The notes under the pieces were generated by a model. It was not told the DNA's origin and made no database searches. It saw nothing but the letters and a program-made list of their open reading frames with translations. The position numbers and the translations under genes are program-made. From positions 2,728,001 to 2,792,000 of the forward strand of contig NZ_CP032286.1 of NCBI RefSeq assembly GCF_002165305.2: a stretch of DNA of 64,000 nt. The letters are read 5' to 3'. Shown here piece by piece: positions 1 through 9,734 of this stretch. Every line of letters begins with the position of its first letter. Within the stretch, counting starts at the first letter, position 1. This DNA comes from Acinetobacter sp. WCHA55 (GTDB lineage: Bacteria; Pseudomonadota; Gammaproteobacteria; Pseudomonadales; Moraxellaceae).

Positions 1-628
1 CACGAGTTTTATTTTCCCATTTAGCATTTTCAGGTAATTGAGATAAATACCCATCCCAAGCATCAGGTGTGGTCATTGCTGCAACTTCATGCCCTCGACC
101 AATAATTGGACGATAAACAGGTTTGTTGACCCAACCGCCCAACAAGTCCATAAAGCCAGCAGCACTCAATTTTGCCAATTTAGTCAGAGGAACCCCTTTT
201 AGGCTCGACTTACCATCGACGTGAGGTGCTTGTAAGACAATGGCTTTAATTTGCCCATCACGCGCCGCAGTTTGAATAGCATGTCCACCAGAGAATGAAT
301 AACCCCATAAGATAATTTGTTGGGTATCGACTGAATCGAGTGTTCTCACGAAGTCGAGCGCAGCTTTCCAGTCTTCTAAATGGCGTTTAGGACTGACCCA
401 ATGACGTGGTTGTCCACTGCTTTCACCAAAGCCACGATAATCAAAAGAAAACACAGCATAGCCTTGTGCTACGAAGCGTTCTGCAAATTTGGGTAAGCCT
501 GCATCCTTAATCATACCAAAGCCTTGTGCCATAATAATGACTGGAGCTTTACGATTTTGGGGGGGTAACTGCAAGGTGCCAGCGCAACGCGTGCCTTGAC
601 TAATAAAGTTGAGTTGTGATGTGTTCAT
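1..628 (-). CDS. alpha/beta hydrolase, partial (C-terminus beyond window)
   Basis: The reading frame is open from an ATG at 628 to the left edge, giving 209 residues of an alpha/beta-hydrolase fold. The strand-turn carrying the nucleophile reads GYSFSGG, placing the likely catalytic Ser at about residue 111, and an oxyanion-type region GFGMIKD lies near residue 37. The Asp-His part of the triad would lie partly outside the window. It starts 73 bp after the stop of the flavin monooxygenase upstream and on the same strand, so the two are probably cotranscribed. A Baeyer-Villiger enzyme that makes esters followed by a hydrolase that could cleave them is a sensible pair, but the substrate is unknown. 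No signal peptide is visible, so it is probably cytoplasmic. Confidence 0.85.
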   Translation of the reverse strand, partial: MNTSQLNFISQGTRCAGTLQLPPQNRKAPVIIMAQGFGMIKDAGLPKFAERFVAQGYAVFSFDYRGFGESSGQPRHWVSPKRHLEDWKAALDFVRTLDSVDTQQIILWGYSFSGGHAIQTAARDGQIKAIVLQAPHVDGKSSLKGVPLTKLAKLSAAGFMDLLGGWVNKPVYRPIIGRGHEVAAMTTPDAWDGYLSQLPENAKWENKTR

Positions 629-701
629 TATACTTATTCCATTATGTCTTATATTTGCACTCATATAGCAAATGCCATATGAGCAAAATCGTGCGCAATT
701 C

Positions 702-2186
702 CTATGCGGCTTTGACTTTACCTTTAACCTTTGTTTGCTTGGTTTCGGTAGACCAAACCAGACCTGGGCTTTCTAAAGATTGCGCAAACATTTCAGAATC
801 CACTTCATAGTTATGACTAACAAACCAATCTTTAGACTTTCCTTGGCGAGGCAATTCGTGACAACCACGCTGTACATAGCCTGCTTGTAAACTTGAAATA
901 ATACTTTCGCCAGTATTTTCACCAACAGGGGCTACAGGCTTCACTGCAGCCATTTGACGAATATCTAACTCATTAATTAATCGGCAAATATAATCATTGG
1001 CTAAATCAATTTTTAAGGTCCAAGGTGCATTAGTGTAACCAAATAAATAAGCAAAGTTGGGTACATCTTCCAGCAAGACACCACGATAGCTTAATTTATC
1101 ACTTGGACGTATTTGCTCTTGATCAACTGAAAGATCAACTCCTCCCAGCATCTTCAACTCTAGACCTGTTGCGGAAACAATAATATCAGCATCGAGCATT
1201 TTTCCTGATTTAAGCAAAATTCCCGTTTCTGTAATGCGTTCAATATGATCAGTTACGATAGAAGCTTTACCCTCACGAATCACTTCAAATAAGTCATTGT
1301 CAGGAATTGCACATAAGCGCTCATCCCATGGCATATATTTCGGAGTAAAATGGGTCATATCGTATTGTTCACCTAATTCTTTCTGTGCATTAGAAAGTAA
1401 GAATGAACGCATTTGTTTCGGGAAGCGACGTGAAATCTTATAAATACCGCGTTGCATTAAAATATTACGCTTACGGAAAAATTTATAAACCAATTCTTCA
1501 GAGAACACTTTTCGTGCAGCATCAAATAGCTTATCAGTATTTGGTACGTTAATTACGTAACTTGGGGAACGTTGTAGCATGGTGATATGTGCAGTTTCAT
1601 TAGCCATCGCTGGAATTAAGGTCACTGCTGTTGCACCGCTGCCAATCACCACTACACGCTTATTACGATGATCTAAGTCTTCAGGCCATTTTTGTGGATG
1701 CACAAATTGACCTTTAAAGTTTTCTAGACCCTCAAACTTTGGCGTATAACCCTGATCATGATTATAGTAACCCGTTGCAGAAACCAGAAAATTACAGGTA
1801 AATTTTTGAGTTTCACCATTCAACTCATTAACAGTTTCTACCGTCCATTTGTTGGTTTGAGTTGAAAAATTTGCTGAAACAATTTTAACGCCATAACGAA
1901 TTTTTTGATCAACACCAAACTTTTGTGCTGTTTCACGTAAATACGCTTTGATCTTGTCTGCTGTTGCAAGAACAGTGTCTGTTTTCCATGGATTATATTT
2001 ATAACCGAAGCTAATCACATCTGAGTCAGAACGAATACCAGGATAGCGGAATAAATCCCAAGTGCCACCTAAGTCTTGTCGACGTTCTAGAATTGTGTAG
2101 GTTTTATTCGAGTTTTGCTGAACAAGTTGGCAAGCCATGCCAATTCCAGACAAACCTGCTCCAATGATTACAACATCATATTCCAT
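702..2186 (-). CDS. Flavin-containing (Baeyer-Villiger type) monooxygenase, AlmA-like
   Basis: This 494-residue protein begins with a Rossmann FAD motif (GAGLSGIG, residues 9-16), has a second dinucleotide motif VVVIGSGATAVT for NADPH near residue 180, and carries the type I Baeyer-Villiger fingerprint FKGQFVHPQKWP (FxGxxxHxxxWP, residues 157-168). Members insert oxygen into ketones or hydroxylate hydrophobic substrates using NADPH and O2. The protein resembles AlmA, the flavin monooxygenase tied to long-chain alkane use in Acinetobacter, in length and in the GGTWDLFRYPGIRSDSD stretch. The C-terminus is lysine-rich. It lies upstream of an alpha/beta hydrolase and divergent from an AraC-type regulator that probably controls it. 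Function as a long-chain alkane enzyme rather than a ketone or steroid BVMO is not established. Confidence 0.9.
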   Translation of the reverse strand: MEYDVVIIGAGLSGIGMACQLVQQNSNKTYTILERRQDLGGTWDLFRYPGIRSDSDVISFGYKYNPWKTDTVLATADKIKAYLRETAQKFGVDQKIRYGVKIVSANFSTQTNKWTVETVNELNGETQKFTCNFLVSATGYYNHDQGYTPKFEGLENFKGQFVHPQKWPEDLDHRNKRVVVIGSGATAVTLIPAMANETAHITMLQRSPSYVINVPNTDKLFDAARKVFSEELVYKFFRKRNILMQRGIYKISRRFPKQMRSFLLSNAQKELGEQYDMTHFTPKYMPWDERLCAIPDNDLFEVIREGKASIVTDHIERITETGILLKSGKMLDADIIVSATGLELKMLGGVDLSVDQEQIRPSDKLSYRGVLLEDVPNFAYLFGYTNAPWTLKIDLANDYICRLINELDIRQMAAVKPVAPVGENTGESIISSLQAGYVQRGCHELPRQGKSKDWFVSHNYEVDSEMFAQSLESPGLVWSTETKQTKVKGKVKAA

Positions 2187-2293
2187 TTGTATTTTGCGGC
2201 TCCATGTCGCGGTTTTTATTATTCCGTATTTATACTAGCAATTGATTAAATTTTAACTTGACTTGAGGAGACATATATTTAACTCTAGAAGAC

Positions 2294-3340
2294 ATGACAA
2301 TAATGGTTCATGCAAGTGGAATTCGGGGTTACCTTGAGGTGATGCAAGACCTTAACTTTGACCCTAAACCTCTGCTTGCTCAACACGAGATCACACTTGA
2401 ACAAATCAGACAAGACGATGCTTGGCTCGACCAAAAAAGCGTTATAGACTTGTACGAGCGTACAGCAGCTCTAACTCAATGCTCGGATCTAGGATTGCGT
2501 ATTTCAAAACATCAAGATATCAGCATCTTAGGTGTTTTAGGTCTGATTATGCAAAGTGCATCGTCAATGCGTGGGGTACTTGACTATACCTCTGATTTTT
2601 TATTTTTGCATGGACCTGGTTTAGCCATCTCACTCAATGAGCAAAGTCCCATCTTTGAAAATAGTGCAGAAGTCATCTTTGAAATTCGCATTAATAGCTA
2701 TGCACCTCAACGACAAACTATTGATAATTGTTTAGGGACCACGCATCGAATTCTCAAATGGTTGGCAGCAGAAAATTATGAACTGAAGGCTGTATCACTT
2801 CCGCATATGCCTTTAGCTTCAATCAACGAATATCAACGTTTCTTTGGTGCACCCATTTTAATCAATCAAGAACGCGCTGCTTTGCACCTAAGTAGACACA
2901 CATTAGACAGCCAACCGCATAGTACAAACCCTGCCTTGCGGGAAATTGCAGAAGATTATATTCATTGCTACTTTCGAAATCCTGCCGAAAAAGTCGGCGT
3001 AAATGTACGAAAAGCCCTCCGCCTTCATTTATCTACACCACGTGCAAATAAAATACATGTAGCCAACATGCTCGCATTACACCCGCGTACCTTACAGCGG
3101 AAATTAGCGCAGGAAGGTTCTTCATTTGATGCCATCAAAGATGATATTCGTAAAGAGCTCTCTTTGCAGTATCTTTGGCAAACTGATATCTCAATGAGTC
3201 AGCTGACCGATATTTTAGGATTTTCTGAGCAATCAACCTTGAGCCGAGCCACTAAACGCTGGTTTGGACTTCCGCCGAAACAATTGCGTCAGCAAAAAGG
3301 AAAACTCAAGCCCCTTATCTCTAACAAGTTAAACAAATGA
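2294..3340 (+). CDS. AraC-family transcriptional regulator (OruR/ArgR-like N-domain)
   Basis: A 348-residue regulator with an N-terminal effector-type domain (arabinose_bd family, about residues 20-200) and a C-terminal AraC helix-turn-helix (about 245-335). The latter is recognised by LALHPRTLQRKLAQEGSSFD and by the second helix region LTDILGFSEQSTLSRATKRW. It is divergent from the flavin monooxygenase with 107 bp between the starts, the usual arrangement for a regulator controlling its neighbour, probably activating the monooxygenase/hydrolase pair in response to a hydrophobic substrate or product (inference). The gene ends just before a bidirectional terminator shared with tuf. A second ATG three codons in (MVHASG) is a possible alternative start. 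Confidence 0.88.
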   Translation: MTIMVHASGIRGYLEVMQDLNFDPKPLLAQHEITLEQIRQDDAWLDQKSVIDLYERTAALTQCSDLGLRISKHQDISILGVLGLIMQSASSMRGVLDYTSDFLFLHGPGLAISLNEQSPIFENSAEVIFEIRINSYAPQRQTIDNCLGTTHRILKWLAAENYELKAVSLPHMPLASINEYQRFFGAPILINQERAALHLSRHTLDSQPHSTNPALREIAEDYIHCYFRNPAEKVGVNVRKALRLHLSTPRANKIHVANMLALHPRTLQRKLAQEGSSFDAIKDDIRKELSLQYLWQTDISMSQLTDILGFSEQSTLSRATKRWFGLPPKQLRQQKGKLKPLISNKLNK

Positions 3341-3355
3341 ATTAAATACAATTAT

Positions 3356-3387
3356 AAAAAAAGCGCCCCAAAGGAGCGCTTTTTTTC
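3356..3387. terminator. Bidirectional intrinsic terminator between the AraC-type gene and tuf
   Basis: A GC stem (GCGCcCC / GGaGCGC) is flanked by seven A on one side and seven T on the other, so it can terminate both the AraC-family gene (+) and tuf (-). Confidence 0.85.
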
Positions 3388-3401
3388 ACACAATCAGATG
3401 A

Positions 3402-4592
3402 TTATGCAGTTACTTTAGCAACTACACCAGCACCAACTGTACGACCACCTTCACGGATCGCAAAACGTAGACCTGGGTCCATTGCGATTGGGTGGATTAA
3501 TTCTACTGACATTTCTACGTTGTCACCAGGCATAACCATTTCAACGCCATCTTGTAATTTGATCGCGCCAGTTACGTCAGTTGTACGGAAGTAGAACTGT
3601 GGACGGTAACCGTTAAGGAATGGAGTGTGACGACCACCTTCTTCTTTAGAAAGTACGTATACTTCTGCATCGAATTTAGTGTGTGGCTTGATTGCACCTG
3701 GTTTAGCAAGTACTTGACCACGTTGTACGTCTTCACGTTTAGTACCACGTAGAAGAACACCACAGTTCTCGCCCGCACGACCTTCGTCTAGAAGTTTACG
3801 GAACATTTCTACGCCAGTTACAGTTGTTTTAACTGTATCTTTAATACCAACGATTTCAACTTCTTCGCCTACTTTCACGATACCAGTTTCTACACGGCCA
3901 GTTACTACTGTACCACGACCAGAAATAGAGAATACGTCTTCGATTGGCATTAAGAATGCTTGGTCGATTGCACGTACTGGCTCTGGAATGTAAGTGTCAA
4001 GCGCGTCAACAAGAGCAACAACTGCTTCTTCGCCATACTGACCAGCGTCACCGTTAAGTGCAAGAAGAGCTGAACCACGGATAACTGGAGTGTCATCACC
4101 TGGGAAGTCATAAGTAGAAAGAAGTTCACGAACTTCCATTTCTACCAATTCAAGAAGTTCTTCATCATCAACAAGGTCACACTTGTTAAGGAATACAAGA
4201 ATGTAAGGTACACCCACCTGACGAGAAAGAAGGATGTGTTCACGAGTCTGTGGCATTGGACCATCAGTCGCAGCACATACAAGGATCGCGCCGTCCATCT
4301 GAGCAGCACCAGTAATCATGTTTTTAACATAATCGGCGTGGCCCGGGCAGTCTACGTGTGCGTAGTGACGAGTTGGAGAATCGTATTCTACGTGTGAAGT
4401 ATTAATTGTAATACCACGTGCTTTTTCTTCTGGTGCAGAGTCAATTGCAGCGTAGTCTTTCGCTTCACCACCGAATTTCTTCGCACATACAGTTGCAATT
4501 GCAGCTGTTAAAGTTGTTTTACCATGGTCAACGTGACCGATTGTGCCCACGTTAACGTGTGGCTTATTACGTTCAAACTTAGCCTTAGCCAT
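3402..4592 (-). CDS. tuf: Elongation factor Tu
   Basis: EF-Tu, 396 residues, the GTPase that delivers aminoacyl-tRNA to the ribosomal A site. The G1 motif GHVDHGKT (19-26), G3 DCPGH (about 81-85) and G4 NKCD (about 136-139) are intact, followed by domains 2 and 3. It is the last gene of the str operon (rpsL-rpsG-fusA-tuf) and is followed by a strong terminator. The spacer to fusA is 93 bp. Gamma-proteobacteria often have a second tuf elsewhere, which cannot be seen here. Confidence 0.99.
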   Translation of the reverse strand: MAKAKFERNKPHVNVGTIGHVDHGKTTLTAAIATVCAKKFGGEAKDYAAIDSAPEEKARGITINTSHVEYDSPTRHYAHVDCPGHADYVKNMITGAAQMDGAILVCAATDGPMPQTREHILLSRQVGVPYILVFLNKCDLVDDEELLELVEMEVRELLSTYDFPGDDTPVIRGSALLALNGDAGQYGEEAVVALVDALDTYIPEPVRAIDQAFLMPIEDVFSISGRGTVVTGRVETGIVKVGEEVEIVGIKDTVKTTVTGVEMFRKLLDEGRAGENCGVLLRGTKREDVQRGQVLAKPGAIKPHTKFDAEVYVLSKEEGGRHTPFLNGYRPQFYFRTTDVTGAIKLQDGVEMVMPGDNVEMSVELIHPIAMDPGLRFAIREGGRTVGAGVVAKVTA

Positions 4593-4685
4593 GAGATCTT
4601 CCTTTTTAAACTACTCATGCAGGATCACTGCATGAGCACTTGGTTTTTAACTATGAATTAGTTTGGGCTTATAGTAATCGAAAGA

Positions 4686-6821
4686 TTACTCGTCGTCACC
4701 TTTTTTACCGCCAGACTGGAATTTAGAAATGATGCCTTCAGCCACGTTACGTGGAGTTTCAGCATATTTAGCAAATTCCATAGAGTATGTTGCACGGCCT
4801 TGAGACATAGAACGCATTTGAGTCGCGTAACCAAACATCTCTGCAAGTGGAACTTCAGCTTTAATTGCTTTAGTACCGCCAGGCAAGTCATCCATACCTT
4901 GAACCATACCACGACGACGGTTTAAGTCACCCATGATATCGCCCATGTAGTCTTCTGGAGTTTCTACTTCAACTTTCATGATCGGCTCAAGCAAGATAGG
5001 ATCTGCTTTCATGAAACCGTCACGGAATGCGTAAGAACCTGCCATTTTGAACGATAATTCGTCCGAATCGACATCGTGGTAAGAACCGTCAAATAATGTA
5101 GCTTTAATGCCAACAACTGGGTAACCAGCAAGGACACCATTCTTCATACGCTCTTGGATACCTTTATCCACAGCACCAAAGAATTCTTTAGGAACTACAC
5201 CACCAACAACTTCTTCAGCGAACTCGTAGTCTTTACCAGCATCAGGATCCATTGGCTCTAAACGTACGTATACGTGACCAAATTTACCTTTACCACCAGT
5301 TTGACGAACGAATTTACCTTCTTGTTCAACTGACTTTTTGATCGTTTCACGGTAAGAAACCATTGGTTTACCAATGTTTGCTTCAACACCGAATTCACGC
5401 TTCATACGGTCAACAATAATGTCAAGGTGAAGTTCACCCATACCAGCAATAATTGTTTGACCTGACTCTTCATCAGTACGAACGCGGAATGATGGATCTT
5501 CCTTAGCCAAACGACCTAAAGCAATTGACATTTTTTCTTGGTCAGCTTTAGTTTTTGGTTCAACAGCCAATGCAATTACTGGCTCTGGGAATTCCATACG
5601 CTCAAGTGTAATGACATTTTTCTCATCACAAAGTGTATCACCTGTAGTTACGTCTTTAAGACCTACACACGCAGCGATATCACCCGCACGAATTTCTTCA
5701 ACGTCTTGACGATCGTTCGCGTGCATTTGCACGATACGGCCGATACGCTCACGTTTAGCTTTAACTGGGTTATAAACAGAATCACCTTGTTTAAGAACAC
5801 CAGAGTAAACACGTACGAAAGTTAAGTTACCTACGAATTTGTCGTTCATGATTTTGAACGCAAGTGCAGAGAACGGAGCTTCGTCAGATGCTTCACGAAT
5901 CGCTTTAGTTTCAGCTTTATCGTCAAGAATACCTTCAATCGCTTTAACTTCTGTAGGCGACGGTAAGAATTCAATTACTGCGTCCAACATACGTTGAACA
6001 CCTTTGTTTTTGAACGCTGTACCACAAAGCATTGGTTGAATTTGACAAGCCAAAGTTTGAACACGTAGACCATTAACGATGTCTTCTTTAGAAAGATCGC
6101 CTTCTTCTAGGTATTTGTCCATTAGCTCTTCAGAAGCTTCAGCAGCAGCTTCAACCATGTTTACACGCCATTCTTCAGCAGTAGCTTGAAGTTCAGCCGG
6201 GATTTCACCGTACTCAAACTTCATACCTTGTGAAGCTTCGTCCCAAATGATCGCTTTCATTTCGATCAAGTCGATTACGCCTTGGAAGTTTTCTTCAGCG
6301 CCAACAGGGATTACTACAGGTACTGGAGATGCACCTAAACGTGTCTTCATTTGTTCAACAACACGGAAGAAGTTGGCACCAGTACGGTCCATCTTGTTCA
6401 CGAATGCTAAACGAGGCACTTGGTATTTGTTCGCTTGACGCCATACAGTTTCAGACTGAGGTTGTACACCACCTACAGCACAGTAAACCATACACGCACC
6501 ATCAAGAACACGCATAGAACGTTCAACTTCAATTGTGAAGTCAACGTGTCCCGGTGTATCAATTACGTTGATACGGTGTTCAGGGAACTGTTTAGACATA
6601 CCTGACCAGAATGTAGTCGTAGCAGCAGAAGTAATGGTAATACCACGTTCTTGCTCTTGCTCCATCCAGTCCATTGTTGCTGCACCATCGTGTACTTCAC
6701 CAATTTTGTGAGATACACCTGTGTAGAACAAAATACGTTCTGTAGTCGTGGTTTTACCAGCATCAATGTGCGCAGAAATACCAATGTTACGATAACGAGA
6801 AATTGGGGTTTGACGAGCCAT
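4686..6821 (-). CDS. fusA: Elongation factor G
   Basis: EF-G, the translocase GTPase, also used with RRF in ribosome recycling. The G-domain motifs [13 protein letters not shown] and NKMD are present, and domains II-V run to a C-terminus GGKKGDDE. I start it at [11 protein letters not shown] (ATG at 6821), giving 711 residues as in the family. An upstream in-frame ATG at 6833 would add only four residues and has an AGGA abutting it rather than spaced from it. It lies between rpsG and tuf in the str operon. The spacer before it contains a perfect 12-bp stem-loop. Confidence 0.98.
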   Translation of the reverse strand: MARQTPISRYRNIGISAHIDAGKTTTTERILFYTGVSHKIGEVHDGAATMDWMEQEQERGITITSAATTTFWSGMSKQFPEHRINVIDTPGHVDFTIEVERSMRVLDGACMVYCAVGGVQPQSETVWRQANKYQVPRLAFVNKMDRTGANFFRVVEQMKTRLGASPVPVVIPVGAEENFQGVIDLIEMKAIIWDEASQGMKFEYGEIPAELQATAEEWRVNMVEAAAEASEELMDKYLEEGDLSKEDIVNGLRVQTLACQIQPMLCGTAFKNKGVQRMLDAVIEFLPSPTEVKAIEGILDDKAETKAIREASDEAPFSALAFKIMNDKFVGNLTFVRVYSGVLKQGDSVYNPVKAKRERIGRIVQMHANDRQDVEEIRAGDIAACVGLKDVTTGDTLCDEKNVITLERMEFPEPVIALAVEPKTKADQEKMSIALGRLAKEDPSFRVRTDEESGQTIIAGMGELHLDIIVDRMKREFGVEANIGKPMVSYRETIKKSVEQEGKFVRQTGGKGKFGHVYVRLEPMDPDAGKDYEFAEEVVGGVVPKEFFGAVDKGIQERMKNGVLAGYPVVGIKATLFDGSYHDVDSDELSFKMAGSYAFRDGFMKADPILLEPIMKVEVETPEDYMGDIMGDLNRRRGMVQGMDDLPGGTKAIKAEVPLAEMFGYATQMRSMSQGRATYSMEFAKYAETPRNVAEGIISKFQSGGKKGDDE

Positions 6822-6859
6822 GATTTCTTGCATTCCTAAATTTTGTTGTTTAAAACAGG

Positions 6860-6888
6860 CGCTTTAAGCTGACGAACAGCTTAAAGCG
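6860..6888 (-). promoter_or_regulatory. Perfect 12-bp stem-loop in the rpsG-fusA spacer
   Basis: CGCTTTAAGCTG and CAGCTTAAAGCG form an uninterrupted 12-bp stem around a 5-nt loop. It sits 39 bp upstream of the fusA start and 62 bp after the rpsG stop. It has only a weak T stretch after it, so it is more likely an mRNA processing or stability site or a partial attenuator than a full terminator. Confidence 0.6.
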
Positions 6889-6950
6889 ATTCGATGACAG
6901 TTTGACGTAGCCAAGCTATCACCCTCCTGAATAGGGGCTGTTTTAGTCGC

Positions 6951-7421
6951 TTAGAAGCGGTAGTGAGAGAATGCTTTGTTGGCTTCAGCCATACGATGCA
7001 CGTCATCACGTTTTTTAACCGCTGCGCCTTTACCTTCAGCTGCATCAAGCAACTCACCAGCAAGACGTAAAGCCATAGTTTTTTCAGAACGCTTAGCAGC
7101 AGCATCTACTAACCAACGCATAGCTAGAGCAGTACGACGGGATGGGCGTACTTCCATAGGTACTTGATAAGTAGCACCACCAACACGGCGTGCTTTTACT
7201 TCAACCATAGGACGAACTTTTTCAAGAGTAGTCTCGAAAAATTCAACTGGGTCTACTTTGTTTTTTTCTTGAACGCGGTCTAAAGCACCGTAAACGATAC
7301 TTTCAGCAATAGATTTTTTACCATCTTGCATTACGTGGTTCATGAATTTAGCGATTGTTTGGCTGCTGAACTTAGGATCCGGAAGGATTTCACGAGCAGC
7401 AACTACGCGACGTCTTGGCAT
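6951..7421 (-). CDS. rpsG: 30S ribosomal protein S7
   Basis: S7, 156 residues, the primary assembly protein of the 30S head, binding the 3' domain of 16S rRNA near the E site. The N-terminus [18 protein letters not shown] is typical, as is the length. Second gene of the str operon, after a 177-bp spacer from rpsL that contains an inverted repeat just upstream of the S7 start. In E. coli S7 represses the operon by binding the rpsL-rpsG spacer, so a structured spacer here is consistent with the same kind of control. Confidence 0.99.
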   Translation of the reverse strand: MPRRRVVAAREILPDPKFSSQTIAKFMNHVMQDGKKSIAESIVYGALDRVQEKNKVDPVEFFETTLEKVRPMVEVKARRVGGATYQVPMEVRPSRRTALAMRWLVDAAAKRSEKTMALRLAGELLDAAEGKGAAVKKRDDVHRMAEANKAFSHYRF

Positions 7422-7439
7422 TTTAAACTACCTATATAT

Positions 7440-7480
7440 ATGACACTTCAGGTTAATCCAGCCGTAGCACAAAGTGTCAT
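7440..7480 (-). promoter_or_regulatory. Inverted repeat upstream of rpsG (candidate S7 autoregulatory structure)
   Basis: ATGACACTT (7440-7448) and AAGTGTCAT (7472-7480) are a perfect 9-bp inverted repeat with a 23-nt loop, ending 19 nt before the rpsG ATG. The position matches the S12-S7 intercistronic region where E. coli S7 binds. Binding here is inferred, not shown. Confidence 0.45.
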
Positions 7481-7598
7481 GTGCTTTCGCTGGCCTTACT
7501 ACACGTCGCTTGAATTTCACAAAATTAATGCAGAAATCAGACAAGCGAGACGATAAAGGATTGCAGTTCTAGCGAACTAAGAAGTTAATCTCGAAAGA

Positions 7599-7973
7599 TT
7601 ATTTCTTAGGACGTTTAGTACCGTATTTAGAACGAGACTGGTTACGATCTTTAACACCAGCACAGTCTAAAGAACCACGAACGGTATGGTAACGTACACC
7701 TGGTAAGTCTTTAACACGACCACCACGAATAAGAACAACACTGTGCTCTTGTAGGTTATGGCCTTCACCACCGATGTAGCTAGAAACTTCAAAACCAGAA
7801 GTTAAACGCACACGGCAAACTTTACGCATTGCTGAGTTAGGTTTTTTAGGTGTAGTTGTGTAAACACGTGTACAAACACCACGACGTTGTGGACAAGCCT
7901 TCAACGCAGGAACTTTAGATTTTTCAACTAAAGTCGTACGACCCTTACGGATCAACTGATTTGTTGTTGCCAT
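7599..7973 (-). CDS. rpsL: 30S ribosomal protein S12
   Basis: S12, 124 residues, part of the decoding centre. The [13 protein letters not shown] region and the loop [12 protein letters not shown] are intact. Lys43 and Lys88, the two positions whose substitution usually gives streptomycin resistance, are both Lys, so the allele looks wild type. Asp89 (the residue methylthiolated by RimO in many bacteria) is present. It is the first gene of the str operon; the ribosome-binding site is GGGAG about 10 nt before the ATG, preceded by a strong promoter at 8032-8060. Confidence 0.99.
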   Translation of the reverse strand: MATTNQLIRKGRTTLVEKSKVPALKACPQRRGVCTRVYTTTPKKPNSAMRKVCRVRLTSGFEVSSYIGGEGHNLQEHSVVLIRGGRVKDLPGVRYHTVRGSLDCAGVKDRNQSRSKYGTKRPKK

Positions 7974-8031
7974 TTGGCAATTCTCCCGTTAATAAAAAAC
8001 CCAAAAAAAGACGACTTTTTGAGGGCATGCA

Positions 8032-8060
8032 ATTGTAAGCTAAGACGTAAAAATGGTCAA
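8032..8060 (-). promoter_or_regulatory. sigma-70 promoter of the str operon
   Basis: On the minus strand a -35 box TTGACC (8055-8060) and a -10 box TACAAT (8032-8037) are separated by exactly 17 bp, close to consensus, about 60 bp upstream of rpsL. The -35 box is also the right arm of a 10-bp inverted repeat. Confidence 0.8.
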
Positions 8061-8087
8061 CATTTCAAACCATATGTAATGTTGACC
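8055..8087. promoter_or_regulatory. 10-bp inverted repeat overlapping the str -35 box
   Basis: GGTCAACATT (8055-8064) and AATGTTGACC (8078-8087) are perfect inverted copies around a 13-nt spacer. Read on the minus strand the hairpin is followed by ATTTTT, so it may terminate the upstream EcsC-family gene, or it may be an operator over the str promoter. Confidence 0.5.
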
Positions 8088-8127
8088 AAATCAGGGCTTT
8101 TACAAATTTCTATCTATTTTAAAGGGT

Positions 8128-9585
8128 TTATTTTTTACTTGGAACATTTCGTCTTTTTGTAACCTTTTTTTCAGTCAGCTCTACAGCAGGTTGCGCTGTA
8201 ATTTTTGAAGCTGTGTCAGGTTCATTTTCCGTAAAAGACTCATTATTGTTCTGTGTGGTCTCTTCAACCTCATCCACTGAATATAAGTCTGCAAGATCCT
8301 CCTCCATGTGTAAGGCTGGTTGCTGGGGTGCGACAGCATCATGAGGCTCAACCATTTGATCTGCGAGCTGTTCCAGACCTTGTTGAACTTGCTCTTCAGT
8401 TGCGACAGGCTCTGTGACTTTGTCGGATTTTTTCTGGATTTTAACCTTAGCAATACTTTGATGACCATTTAACTCCACTTCAGTCCCAAGCTTTAAATCT
8501 AGACTATCGGTCTCTGATGTACTGCGCTGTGACAGCAGTCGTGGCGAGGCTTTCACCAAAAGCTCAAGTGAGCGTTCATATGCAGTTAAAGCACTCAGAC
8601 TGGTATCTTTTTGTTGAATGATATATTGACGGGCTTGTGAAAAAACCAGTTGTGCTTTTTGGTGTACATCATCAACAAGGCGCCAACTATAAGCTGCACT
8701 CACCCCTGCACTGGCAATTGGTGTGAGTTTTGCCAGCTTATTCAGTAGCGATAGGTTAGCAATCGACTGTCCCCATTTCAGCTGACCATCGGCATTGGTC
8801 AACCATTTCTTTAAGGCCTCAATGTCATTGCTTGAACCTAAAAGCTGTTGTAGCTGAGAGACATCATGTGTTTGCAAGGTACTTGAAATCGCTTTTATCG
8901 CTATCAACAAGGTTTGTTTTTCCGCAATCAGCCCAAGATCAATCTGTTTAAAAATAAACTGGACGATGTCTTGATCAGATTCTTTAGTTAAGTCAAAACC
9001 ATAAGAACGCCCCACTTGGTAAATCATACGTAACGACATCACTAAGGAAGCGGGTACATCTACGGTTGAACCCACAAAACCTGTTGCTCCAGTCAGTGCG
9101 CCTTGCAAGATAGCAATAATTTTATTTTGTTCGGACAGTGCCTGACTAATCCTTTTTGAACGGTCGACATCTTGGGTCAGCATTTCTAAATCACGCACGC
9201 CCGCTTCATCTAAAACGGCATCGACCGAGCTCATATTCGAGCTAAACTGATTAAGCTGACTAAAAAAATAATCTGCGGCCTTATCTGAAAGTTGTGGTGA
9301 CACAAAATGCGCGACTCGATTTGCGTTGACATAATGACGTCCCAATAAATGACGTGATACTGTCGGCAGGTGGTCTCTCAAGACTTGCTGCGGGTGTTCA
9401 TAACGCTTATTTTTCGATTTTGTTTTTGTACCCGCACGATCACCAGTTGTAGCATTGGTCAGTGCTGAAGTCGTATCTTGGCTTACTTGGTTTAATATGT
9501 CTAGACCTGTATGGCTGAGCTTTTTAGCCACTCCGAAGGCATTTGAAAAGAAACCACTGCGCTGTTTATTGTTTGAATCCGCCAT
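8128..9585 (-). CDS. EcsC-family protein
   Basis: A 485-residue protein with a central EcsC-like domain (about residues 60-340), recognised by the glycine/alanine-rich segment ATGFVGSTVDVPASLVMSL followed by RMIYQVGRSYGFDL, the usual EcsC pattern. The first 60 residues are Ser/Thr/Lys-rich and the last 130 are acidic, Gln/Glu/Thr-rich and probably disordered, ending in a basic tail KKVTKRRNVPSKK. EcsC in Bacillus belongs to an ABC transporter locus but the biochemical role of the family is unknown. No transporter gene accompanies it here. It lies between fabB (divergent) and the str operon, with no obvious operon partner. Confidence 0.75.
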   Translation of the reverse strand: MADSNNKQRSGFFSNAFGVAKKLSHTGLDILNQVSQDTTSALTNATTGDRAGTKTKSKNKRYEHPQQVLRDHLPTVSRHLLGRHYVNANRVAHFVSPQLSDKAADYFFSQLNQFSSNMSSVDAVLDEAGVRDLEMLTQDVDRSKRISQALSEQNKIIAILQGALTGATGFVGSTVDVPASLVMSLRMIYQVGRSYGFDLTKESDQDIVQFIFKQIDLGLIAEKQTLLIAIKAISSTLQTHDVSQLQQLLGSSNDIEALKKWLTNADGQLKWGQSIANLSLLNKLAKLTPIASAGVSAAYSWRLVDDVHQKAQLVFSQARQYIIQQKDTSLSALTAYERSLELLVKASPRLLSQRSTSETDSLDLKLGTEVELNGHQSIAKVKIQKKSDKVTEPVATEEQVQQGLEQLADQMVEPHDAVAPQQPALHMEEDLADLYSVDEVEETTQNNNESFTENEPDTASKITAQPAVELTEKKVTKRRNVPSKK

Positions 9586-9734
9586 TCCGTACCCCGTACT
9601 TTATAATCTTTCATTTCTAGCTAAATACTAGGTGTAGTACGCATTTATCTCAATAACAATATGTGTCTTTTAGTAAAGTTGAAATGCTCTGCTCCCAATT
9701 TTAAGACAAGTCAAATTGGCATAGGATTTGCCAT

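Noticed and set aside
6822..6833. An earlier ATG for fusA adding MQEI
   Set aside because: The AGGA abuts this ATG with no spacer, and EF-G proteins conventionally begin MARQ/MAR.
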